Shown here in pieces: positions 56,546 to 64,000 of a stretch of DNA of 64,000 bases (the stretch's first letter is position 1; each line of letters begins with the position of its first letter). This DNA comes from Rhodothermales bacterium (GTDB taxonomy: Bacteria > Bacteroidota > Rhodothermia > Rhodothermales > VXPQ01). The stretch is taken from NCBI GenBank assembly GCA_951812335.1, contig OX638293.1:1906731-1970730 (forward strand), read 5' to 3'. The notes beneath the pieces were generated by a model. The model saw only the letters and a program-made list of their open reading frames with translations. It was not told the DNA's origin and did not search any database. Made by a program: the position numbers and the translations under genes.

Positions 56546-59500
56546 ATGCACAGGACGAAGCGGCGACGGCGATACGCCCTCTGCAATACGTCGGTGAGGT
56601 TTTTCAATATCTGTGCGTTATTGCTCGGCGTCCTGTTGCTTACCGGGCTGAGCCCCGTCCCTTCGCCCGCCACATTCAAAGCGCTCGTCTTCTCGAAAAC
56701 GGTTGGCTTCCGCCATGCCTCCATACCCAATGGCATCGCTGCAGTACGCGACTTGGCCACACAAGAGGGCTTCGCCGTAGATGCTACCGAAGACGCTGCC
56801 GCTTTCACCGACGCCAACCTCGCGCAATACCAGGTCGTTATCTTCCTCAACACCACCGGCGACGTGCTGAATACCGTGCAGCAAGCTGCCTTCGAGCGTT
56901 TCATTCGCGCCGGTAAAGGCTACGTCGGGGTTCATTCGGCAGCGGATACCGAATACAATTGGCCATTCTACGGCGGCCTGGTAGGAGCTTATTTCCAGAG
57001 CCATCCTGCCATTCGGACAGCGACCGTAAAGGTGGCCGATGCCGTGCATCCCTCGACAGAGATGCTGCCCAAACGCTGGCAACGTACAGACGAATGGTAC
57101 AACTTCCGGCACAACCCGCGCGGCGAGGTGCATGTGCTGGCCACCCTTGATGAGTCATCCTACACAGGCGGCGGCATGGGAAGAGACCACCCGATTATGT
57201 GGTGCCACGACTATGAAGGGGGGCGATCCTGGTATACTGCCGGAGGACACACAGAGGGGAGTTACAGCGAGCCGGCGTATCGCGAACACCTGCTGCAGGG
57301 CATTCGATACGCCGCCGGGATGGCGCCGGGCGATTGCGGCGCCACCGTCAACGGGTATTTCGAGAAGGCGATCCTCGATGCCAATACAGACAACCCGATG
57401 GACCTGGCCGTAGCGCCGGACGGACGCGTTTTCTTCGTGGAGCGAGCGGGCACGCTACGCCTGTATACGCCAGGTACCGGGCTCACCACCACCGTGGCGG
57501 CCCTGCCCGTCGTAACGAGTAACGAAGACGGTCTTCTCGGCATTGTGCTCGACCCGGACTTTGCCGATAACGGCTGGATATACCTCTTCTATTCGCCTGC
57601 CGGCGACGTGGCGAAGCAGCATGTTTCGCGTTTTACGCTGGTCGGTAATCGGCTGGACCTGGCTTCTGAGCAGGTGCTCCTGGAGATTCCGGTGCAACGC
57701 GAACAGTGTTGCCATTCCGCAGGATCGATGGTATTCGATGGTGCAGGCAACCTCTTTGTCGCCACAGGGGACAACACGAATCCATTCGAGTCGGATGGAT
57801 TCGCACCGATCGACGAGCGCCGCGGCCGGGCGGCGTGGGATGCGCAAGGAACGTCAGGCAACATGAACGACCTGCGGGGCAAAATACTGCGTATCGCCCC
57901 GCAAGCCGACGGCAGCTACACGATCCCTGCCGGCAACCTTTTCCCGGCCGACGGATCTGCAGGACGTCCCGAGATCTACGTGATGGGCGTACGTAATCCT
58001 TTTCGCATCGCCTTCGACACGGAGACCGACCGGCTCTATTGGGGCGACATAGGCCCTGACGCCGGCGCACCGCTATCGAGCCGTGGCCCCGAAGGACTCG
58101 ACGAATGGAATCGGACGCGCACGGCCGGCAACTATGGCTGGCCTTATTGCATTGGCCAGAACCGGGCCTACGTGGATTACAACTTCGCCACCGGCGCATC
58201 CGGTGCGCCGTTCAACTGCAACGCTCCCGTCAACAATTCGCCTAACAACACAGGCGGGGTCGATCTGCCGCCTGCGAAGCCGGCGTGGATATGGTATCCC
58301 TACGCTCCCTCGTCCACATTTCCGGCCCTTAACGATGGCGTGGGGCGCGCGGCGATGTCCGGACCGGTGTATCACTTCGACCCCGACCTTGACTCCAAAA
58401 CCAGGCTCCCCGCTTACTACGACGACACCGTCTTTATCTTTGAATGGTCCCGGAACTGGATCCGCGAGGTGAAGCTCGACGACGACGGCGAGATACTTGT
58501 CATCAATCCCTTTGCGGAAGATATCGAACTGCTGCGGCCTATTACGATGAAAGCCGGACCGGATGGAGCGCTTTACCTGTTGGAGTGGGGTACAGGTTTT
58601 GGCGGCGACAACAACGACTCGAAGCTCGTGCGTATCGACTATGTGCGCGGCACGCGCGCGCCGGTAGCCGTTCTTAGCGCCGAGCCGACTTCCGGGCCCG
58701 TGCCGCTAACCGTGCAATTCTCCAGCAGAGACTCCTTTGACCCCGATCCGGACGACAGGCTTACCTTTTCCTGGGATCTCGACGGCGACGGTACGGAGGA
58801 CGCTACGGACCCGAATCCTGTCTACACCTACAACACGCCAGGCACATTCACCGCCCGGTTGACGGTTACCGACGCCACCGATAACAAGGCAACGGCGTCG
58901 GTCGATATCATCGCAGGGAATACCAGGCCCTCGATCGCGCTCACGGACCCCGTGGACGGCGGTTTCTTCGACTGGGGCGACCGGGTGGCGTTTGCCTTCA
59001 GCGTGAACGACGCAGAGGATGGCGCTACCGCAGACGGTACGCTCGGCTGCGACGAGACGATCTTCCAGCCCTTTATCGGCCACAACGATCACAGTCATCC
59101 GCTCGACCAGTTCAATGCCTGTGAAGGCGTGATGGCAATTATCGACGCCCACGGCGGGCCTGCCGACAACCTGTTTTATATCGTCGAGGCCAGCTATACC
59201 GACAGCGGAGTAGGCAGCGCGGGTGCGCTCACAGCACGGACGCAGCATATCCTGCATCCTAAACGCCTTGAGGCCGAGCACTTCACGACGAATCATGGCG
59301 TCCTGCTCGAAAGAAGCGGTGACGTGCTGGGCGGGGGGCAAAACATTGGCTACATCGAACACGGCGATTATGTCTCCTGGACGCCCGTCAACCTGAAAAA
59401 CATCGGATTTGTCACATTCCGTGTCGCCTCGGCAGGGTTCGGCGGACGCATCGAAATACGCATCGATAGCCCCGACGGACCGCTTATCGGCAAAACGCAC

Positions 59501-60403
59501 GTAGAGCCGACGGGGGACTGGCAGCGCTACCGCGACGTAACGGCGGCGCTCACCGATCCGGGCGGAACGCATGAGCTCTTCCTTGTCTTCAAAAACAATC
59601 CGGGCGAAGACGGCCTTTTCAATGTCAACTGGATGGATTTTCATGGACCGGGGGTGGCGCTGGACCCCGGGGAACCGGAGGGGCTCCTTGCGATGTACTA
59701 CGACGCGATCGATTTTACCGGGGAGCCTGCAGAGCGCGTCGATGCGCAGATCAACTTCAACTGGGCCGGGGATGCACCGTTGGCAAACCTGAGCAGCGAG
59801 ACATTCAGCGTACAATGGACAGGCTCCGTCGAGGCCCAACATAACGAGAGGTATACGTTCTACGCCACTACCGGCAACAGGGATGGGGTCCGCCTGTGGA
59901 TCGACGAAATGCTTGTCATTGATCAGTGGAGGAATCGGGCTGCCACCGAGGCGAGTAGTCCACCTATCCAGTTGGAAGCCCATCGGGATTACGCCGTCCG
60001 GATGGACTATTTCAAGGATAGCGGATTGGCCCAGGCGCATTTGCTTTGGAGCAGCGTCTCTACACGCAAAGCCGTCGTACCCGCGCGCGTGCTGACCCCC
60101 GCCCCTGCGATAACATCGATCAGGGACGATGAACTGCCTCAGCAGCCACTGCTCACGTCGATTCATCCGAATCCGCTACGGCAGCACGGGACCATCACGT
60201 TTACCCTGCCCGCCTCGGAATGGGTAACGCTGGAAGTCTTCGACATGCTGGGACGGCGCGTAACTACCCTGCTCGACGAGCAACGCGGGCCGGGCATTCA
60301 CCAAACAGCATTAACGACAGAGCAGTGGGCAAGCGGCGCCTACCTGTGCCGCCTTACTACACCGTCAGGTACGGCGACGAAACGTTTCGTATTGCTTCCT
60401 TGA
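56546..60403 (+). CDS. Secreted ThuA / glucose-sorbosone dehydrogenase protein with T9SS sorting tail
   Basis: This 1285-residue multidomain protein has an N-terminal signal (ALLLGVLLLTGL), a ThuA-like domain (about 45-265: FSKTVGFRHASIP, GKGYVGVHSAADTEYNWPFY), a PQQ-type glucose/sorbosone dehydrogenase propeller (285-680: NPMDLAVAPDGRVFFVER), a PKD domain (690-775: FSWDLDGDGTEDA), a CBM6-like domain (925-1050), a PA14 domain (1065-1185) and a type IX sorting tail (SIHPNPLRQHGTITF, LCRLTTPSGTATKRFVLLP). It is probably exported and surface-bound to act on sugars or glycans. It stands alone. Confidence 0.92.
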   Translation: MHRTKRRRRYALCNTSVRFFNICALLLGVLLLTGLSPVPSPATFKALVFSKTVGFRHASIPNGIAAVRDLATQEGFAVDATEDAAAFTDANLAQYQVVIFLNTTGDVLNTVQQAAFERFIRAGKGYVGVHSAADTEYNWPFYGGLVGAYFQSHPAIRTATVKVADAVHPSTEMLPKRWQRTDEWYNFRHNPRGEVHVLATLDESSYTGGGMGRDHPIMWCHDYEGGRSWYTAGGHTEGSYSEPAYREHLLQGIRYAAGMAPGDCGATVNGYFEKAILDANTDNPMDLAVAPDGRVFFVERAGTLRLYTPGTGLTTTVAALPVVTSNEDGLLGIVLDPDFADNGWIYLFYSPAGDVAKQHVSRFTLVGNRLDLASEQVLLEIPVQREQCCHSAGSMVFDGAGNLFVATGDNTNPFESDGFAPIDERRGRAAWDAQGTSGNMNDLRGKILRIAPQADGSYTIPAGNLFPADGSAGRPEIYVMGVRNPFRIAFDTETDRLYWGDIGPDAGAPLSSRGPEGLDEWNRTRTAGNYGWPYCIGQNRAYVDYNFATGASGAPFNCNAPVNNSPNNTGGVDLPPAKPAWIWYPYAPSSTFPALNDGVGRAAMSGPVYHFDPDLDSKTRLPAYYDDTVFIFEWSRNWIREVKLDDDGEILVINPFAEDIELLRPITMKAGPDGALYLLEWGTGFGGDNNDSKLVRIDYVRGTRAPVAVLSAEPTSGPVPLTVQFSSRDSFDPDPDDRLTFSWDLDGDGTEDATDPNPVYTYNTPGTFTARLTVTDATDNKATASVDIIAGNTRPSIALTDPVDGGFFDWGDRVAFAFSVNDAEDGATADGTLGCDETIFQPFIGHNDHSHPLDQFNACEGVMAIIDAHGGPADNLFYIVEASYTDSGVGSAGALTARTQHILHPKRLEAEHFTTNHGVLLERSGDVLGGGQNIGYIEHGDYVSWTPVNLKNIGFVTFRVASAGFGGRIEIRIDSPDGPLIGKTHVEPTGDWQRYRDVTAALTDPGGTHELFLVFKNNPGEDGLFNVNWMDFHGPGVALDPGEPEGLLAMYYDAIDFTGEPAERVDAQINFNWAGDAPLANLSSETFSVQWTGSVEAQHNERYTFYATTGNRDGVRLWIDEMLVIDQWRNRAATEASSPPIQLEAHRDYAVRMDYFKDSGLAQAHLLWSSVSTRKAVVPARVLTPAPAITSIRDDELPQQPLLTSIHPNPLRQHGTITFTLPASEWVTLEVFDMLGRRVTTLLDEQRGPGIHQTALTTEQWASGAYLCRLTTPSGTATKRFVLLP

Positions 60404-60487
60404 ACGTTGTTCGGAAAGGGAGGAGGGGTTGCCCTGACGCAAAGGCCCGCTATTACCATCTAAAGGATACTTAAAATCGCTTTACCA

Positions 60488-61264
60488 ATGGATCTCGAAT
60501 TAGGAAACAAGGTTGCGATCGTTACAGGATCGAGCCGGGGTATAGGAAAATACATTGCCAAACGCCTTGCGACGGAAGGATGCCGCCTCACGATATGCGC
60601 CCGGGGTGGCGAGCGCCTTAGGGAAACGACGGCGGAACTGGAAAAGGAGGGAGCGTCGGTGTTGGCGTTGGAGGCAGATCTTTCCGGGAAAAATGTGCCG
60701 CTGGATATTGTCAACCGGACCGTCGAACGGTTCGGGCAACTGGATATTCTGGTGAGCAATGTGGGGGGTAACCGCCGGAAGCCATTCGAAGACACTACAG
60801 ACGACGATTGGGAAAGTGTGCTCGACGTCAATCTCAGGGCGCATGTGCGATCGGGGCGCGCCGCGGCACCGCACATGAAGGCCGCGGGGGGAGGGGCCAT
60901 CCTTTTTGTGGCGTCCATTTTTGGGCGAGAAGCAGGAGGCGCCGGGCTCTCTATCTACAACGCCACGAAATCGGCCCTGATAAGCACGGCAAAGATCATG
61001 GCGCTCGAACTGGCCCCGGCCGGCATTCGCGTGAACAGCATAGCCCCGGGATCCATCCGGTTTCCAGGGGGGAGTTGGGACCGGCGCGTCCGCGAACAGC
61101 CGGAACAGATGAAGGCGTTCGTGGCGGAGAACCTTCCCGTCGGGCGCTTCGGAAAGGCGGAAGAGGTGGCGGACGTGGCGGCCTTTCTCGTTTCGGCGCG
61201 GGCAAGCCTGGTAACAGGCGCCTGTCTCAATGTGGACGGGGGACAGTCCCGGTCGCTCATCTGA
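60488..61264 (+). CDS. Short-chain dehydrogenase/reductase
   Basis: At 258 residues it has TGSSRGIGKYIAKRLA, VSNVGGNRRK, the YNATKSA catalytic pair (Tyr/Lys) and a C-terminal GACLNVDGGQ. It is an SDR oxidoreductase of unknown substrate, similar to 3-oxoacyl-ACP reductase-like enzymes. It is convergent with the next gene. Confidence 0.92.
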   Translation: MDLELGNKVAIVTGSSRGIGKYIAKRLATEGCRLTICARGGERLRETTAELEKEGASVLALEADLSGKNVPLDIVNRTVERFGQLDILVSNVGGNRRKPFEDTTDDDWESVLDVNLRAHVRSGRAAAPHMKAAGGGAILFVASIFGREAGGAGLSIYNATKSALISTAKIMALELAPAGIRVNSIAPGSIRFPGGSWDRRVREQPEQMKAFVAENLPVGRFGKAEEVADVAAFLVSARASLVTGACLNVDGGQSRSLI

Positions 61265-61290
61265 AGGATACCGTTCCGGGTGCTATCCTT
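61265..61290. terminator. Hairpin between convergent genes
   Basis: AAGGATA and TATCCTT form a 7-bp stem just after the SDR stop and before the end of the YjbQ-like gene on the other strand. There is no T run. Confidence 0.35.
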
Positions 61291-61300
61291 ACAGGGTACA

Positions 61301-62365
61301 TCAGGTGCATTCCCTGAGCGTGGCGGTCACGGTGCGGCTCCCGCGCAGCGATTTTTTCCACTGGACAAGAATGGGGCTCTGGTATCTGCCCTGCAAAATG
61401 GACCCGCTCTCCTCCGGATGACCGTTACATACCACCAGAAAGCGAACGGATTGCTTCATGCCCAGAAAGTGCGACGCCGGCGCAGTGAATAACCGGTTGA
61501 CCGTCCGGTCGGTGAACAATTTGCTGAACCCGGGAACGTTAAGGGTTCTGTTTACCATCCGAATGAAGTCGTACTTGACGTACTGCCAGGTTTTACCGGG
61601 GATCGCCAACGGATTACGGAAAAGATACTGCCCGCCTGCTGCTGCATACTGCATCGGGTTTTTCAACACCGAGGCCAGGTCATGCTGCATCAATAGCGTT
61701 TCGTACTCGTTGACTGTGAGTCCCGCTCCGGGCTGGTTGGGATCCAACTCGAATTCTATCCATCCTTTTTCAATCCCGTGCCGACGAATGAGGTCCTGGG
61801 ATTTTTCGAACAGACCGATTTGCTCGTCCTTTAGATTGATCGAATCAATGTCCTGATCGGAGGATGGCGCCTCGATCTCGAACCGGTCTACAAGGCGATC
61901 CTTGTTGAAGCCAACGACCGTAGACAACCGGCGGCGCGCCTGATTTTTGTGATTTACCCCATCCAGGTCTACAAAGTAAACGGGCTGATCCCGCTCGTTG
62001 CGATAGGATACGCAACTTTGGAGACCGGAACTGATAAAGCTGAGATGTGAATCGGCGTTGGGGGGCTCATTTTCCCGTTCTTCTTCCGTCAACTCCGTGC
62101 GCAGGGACATATTGTCATGCTGATAACTTTTTCCTGGCGGAAAAAGCTTCTGAAATGTGCGCAGAAAAGCGTGTATGGAATCCAGACTGTGATTCAATCG
62201 CTGCGCCAGTCCCTGGTCGATATAGCCACCGGTGGTATGATGGGAACAGTAGAGGGTCCGGTCGTATTCGTCAAGGACATCTCCGTAACGCTCGCGGATA
62301 CATTGCTGCACGTTGATAACAGCAAAACGAGTCGCCGGCGTTAACTCGATCTTGAGTTCAGTCAT
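61301..62365 (-). CDS. YjbQ/UPF0047-like domain protein, extended
   Basis: From the ATG at 62365 the protein has 354 residues. The N-terminal 160 residues resemble UPF0047/YjbQ: CSHHTTGGYIDQGLAQRL, an NADSHLSFISSGLQSCVSY segment and VYFVDLDG. YjbQ proteins show weak thiamine phosphate synthase activity. The C-terminal 190 residues are unlike anything I can name. It is longer than a usual YjbQ (about 140). Confidence 0.6.
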   Translation of the reverse strand: MTELKIELTPATRFAVINVQQCIRERYGDVLDEYDRTLYCSHHTTGGYIDQGLAQRLNHSLDSIHAFLRTFQKLFPPGKSYQHDNMSLRTELTEEERENEPPNADSHLSFISSGLQSCVSYRNERDQPVYFVDLDGVNHKNQARRRLSTVVGFNKDRLVDRFEIEAPSSDQDIDSINLKDEQIGLFEKSQDLIRRHGIEKGWIEFELDPNQPGAGLTVNEYETLLMQHDLASVLKNPMQYAAAGGQYLFRNPLAIPGKTWQYVKYDFIRMVNRTLNVPGFSKLFTDRTVNRLFTAPASHFLGMKQSVRFLVVCNGHPEESGSILQGRYQSPILVQWKKSLRGSRTVTATLRECT

Positions 62366-62524
62366 GGGATTATACGAGCATGGGATTATGCGGGGAGACA
62401 AATACTTCCCATGGATTGTGTAGCAGGTAAGGATGCAACGCGGAAGTGCAGCCAGTCACCCCGGCAACGCAAGCAATGTCCGCAGGTTTCCTGCGCAAGG
62501 TTTTTCAATACCTCTCCCTGATTT

Positions 62525-63013
62525 TCAATCCATCGAAAACGGTGAATCCGGCTGATCCTCATACCGGATCTCGTCCACCGGCTCGCCTTTGCTCTCTCCT
62601 GCATAGAGCCGGTTCGGGCAATTTACGATCCAGGCGCCTTCCGCACCCACGTTACGGTAGGCATGTACAACCCCCGGCGGAACGAGGATTGCAGCAGGGC
62701 GATCGGCGCCGAATTCTTCCCGAAAACGACACCCGAAAGAGGGGGAATCGGCACGTGTATCCCAGAGATACAGTTGGAAGGCGCCACTAAAAAAAAGAAA
62801 CAGGTCTGTTTGCGCCACATGTTCGTGCGGCCCGCGAACCACTCCGGGGTGCGTCAAGGAAACGTATCCCATCCGAGGATGCACAACTTCAGGCAGTTCG
62901 TCGCATCGGAAGAACTCGGCCAGCCAGCCGCGATCGTCTTCGTAAAATCGGAGCGGATGGATCTCGCAGCCGTTTATTTCACCTTGCTTCCAGGAAGGAA
63001 ATGCTGTACTCAC
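62525..63013 (-). CDS. rfbC: dTDP-4-dehydrorhamnose 3,5-epimerase-like protein
   Basis: At 162 residues it shows a cupin/RfbC fold: HPLRFYEDDRGWLAEFFR, TLTHPGVVRGPHEH-like histidines (VSLTHPGVVRGPHEHV) and an ILVPPGVVHAYRN strand. Its ATG overlaps the rfbA stop (ATGA). It acts in dTDP-L-rhamnose or related deoxysugar synthesis for surface polysaccharide. Confidence 0.85.
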   Translation of the reverse strand: MSTAFPSWKQGEINGCEIHPLRFYEDDRGWLAEFFRCDELPEVVHPRMGYVSLTHPGVVRGPHEHVAQTDLFLFFSGAFQLYLWDTRADSPSFGCRFREEFGADRPAAILVPPGVVHAYRNVGAEGAWIVNCPNRLYAGESKGEPVDEIRYEDQPDSPFSMD

Positions 63014-63783
63014 TGCGTATTCAAGGATAAAAGTTCTTCATAAACGAGTTCACGGGCCAATTCATTCGCCTCGTGCCACCCACCCATCGTGCCTGCATCT
63101 CCCCACCAGCTGTTCAGCACACCCCAGGAAAGCCGACCTTCCTGGATGTAGGCATTGCTCACATCGCTGATTTCGTATTCTCCACGCCCGCTTGGGGACA
63201 GTCCCGCAATTACGTCAAATACGCCGGCGTCGTAAAAATAGAGGCCGGTCACGCAATAGTTACTTGGGGGAGCGGAGGGTTTTTCGATAATCTCGACAAT
63301 CCGGTCGCCTTCGAAACGAGGGACGCCATAGCGTTCCGGGTCGGGCACTTCTTTTAGCAATACCCGGGCTCCTGCGCCATCCGCCGCCAGTTGCCGCCGA
63401 AACGCGGTAACCTGATTACCGATATCTTCTCCTATGATGTTGTCTCCGAGAATGACAAGCAGGGGATTGTCCGCCGTGAACGATGCACAGAGTGCAAGGG
63501 CCTGTGCAATGCCGCCGGGTTCGTCCTGCACACGAAAGGTCAGATCAAGCCCGAGATCGCGCCCGCTTCCCAGAAGGTTCACCACATCTCCCATATGTTC
63601 AGGGCTTGTAACCACAGCCACTTCCCGAATACCCGCCCGACGCATTCGCACCAACGGATGGAAAATCATCGGATAACGGCCTACCGGGAGCAAATGCTTG
63701 TTGGTAATCCTTGTCAGCGGATACAAACGGCTTCCCAGTCCGCCGGCTAAAAGAACGCCCTTCAGAGGTTGATCTGCGGACAT
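63010..63783 (-). CDS. rfbA: Glucose-1-phosphate thymidylyltransferase-like enzyme
   Basis: At 257 residues it has the nucleotidyltransferase motif GVLLAGGLGSRLYPLTRITN and KHLLPVGRYPMI, then VILGDNIIGED and YCVTGLYFYDAGV. It makes dTDP-glucose. It is somewhat shorter than the typical enzyme (about 290), lacking the C-terminal part. It overlaps rfbC by four bases. Confidence 0.9.
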   Translation of the reverse strand: MSADQPLKGVLLAGGLGSRLYPLTRITNKHLLPVGRYPMIFHPLVRMRRAGIREVAVVTSPEHMGDVVNLLGSGRDLGLDLTFRVQDEPGGIAQALALCASFTADNPLLVILGDNIIGEDIGNQVTAFRRQLAADGAGARVLLKEVPDPERYGVPRFEGDRIVEIIEKPSAPPSNYCVTGLYFYDAGVFDVIAGLSPSGRGEYEISDVSNAYIQEGRLSWGVLNSWWGDAGTMGGWHEANELARELVYEELLSLNTQ

Positions 63784-63809
63784 GTAATCAGGATGTATAA
63801 CAGGATGGG

Positions 63810-64000
63810 TTACGTTCGGGCCGCATACTGCTCGTTATACCATGTACGCCATGATTCGTCGAGAACGGTCTTTAACCACTCCTCATTCTCCAGATACCAG
63901 GCAATGGTGGTATCGATCCCCTGCAGAAGATCGTGCCGAGGGCGCCAACCGAGTTCGCTTCGCACTTTCGAGGTGTCCATGGCATAGCGGTAATCGTGAC
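63810..64000 (-). CDS. rfbB: dTDP-glucose 4,6-dehydratase (partial, C-terminal end)
   Basis: The frame enters from the right edge and ends with TAA at 63810. RYAMDTSKVRSELGWRP and the final WYNEQY match the C-terminus of RfbB. It is the first gene of the rfbB-rfbA-rfbC run on the minus strand; most of it is outside the window. Confidence 0.9.
   Translation of the reverse strand, partial: HDYRYAMDTSKVRSELGWRPRHDLLQGIDTTIAWYLENEEWLKTVLDESWRTWYNEQYAART

Overview
The window is 64 kb of fairly GC-rich bacterial chromosome. The gene set points to Bacteroidota in the broad sense, most likely the Rhodothermia/Rhodothermales side: a type IX secretion sorting tail on a ThuA/sorbosone-dehydrogenase-like protein, a split three-gene transhydrogenase (pntAA-pntAB-pntB), a TraR/DksA-like protein with one finger cysteine, and DUF2461, DUF4153 and DUF1015 proteins beside housekeeping genes. 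The assignment is from gene content by eye, not from a search.

Region 1 (1-11 kb) is a defence island. On the minus strand lie a phosphoribosyltransferase-like gene, Cas3, a nested VbhA-like antitoxin, a Fic domain and the start of csx17 (the type I-G large subunit), which runs off the left edge. Divergently, on the plus strand, are a cas4-cas1 fusion, cas2, an internally deleted TnpB, an AT-rich leader and a CRISPR array of 21 repeats and 20 spacers. This is a type I-G (former I-U) system. Its unusual feature is a Fic/antitoxin pair inside the operon: the Cas3 frame runs without a stop into the Fic domain, the antitoxin is encoded in another frame across the junction with its own strong ribosome binding site, and the Fic stop overlaps the csx17 start as ATGA. 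A HEPN protein and a small acidic partner follow the array.

Region 2 (11-27 kb) begins with a scar zone (a copy of the tatD 3' end, a MITE-like element, and a cyclase gene whose first codons look like an IS3 orfA start). It continues with tatD, a SpoIID-like gene, a sugar isomerase, sua5-dnaK (minus), the run pgsA-pyrE-cinA-recA, an NCS2 permease with an ATPase-like tail, and an ammonium transporter.

Region 3 (27-55 kb) starts with an initiator tRNA-Met and carries core genes: DUF1015-serC, pntAA-pntAB-pntB, a two-gene sialic-acid-type cassette (lyase and SSS symporter), tesA divergent from a ybbA-ybbP-like exporter, yggS, divIVA, a purine nucleoside phosphorylase, ileS, traR/dksA, lspA, lepA, lepB, an L,D-transpeptidase and a K+ channel.

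Region 4 (55.8-64 kb) has a non-coding stretch with a palindrome array and an IS3 remnant, the large secreted T9SS protein, an SDR enzyme, a YjbQ-like protein and the dTDP-rhamnose genes rfbB(partial)-rfbA-rfbC.

Two patterns cut across the regions. First, three gene 3' ends (tatD, tesA, the phosphoribosyltransferase) occur twice, with one or two genes between the copies, as if cassettes had been inserted or exchanged at gene ends. Second, a MITE-like family with termini AGGATACTCTGAT occurs at 11.2, 27.5 and 42.3 kb.
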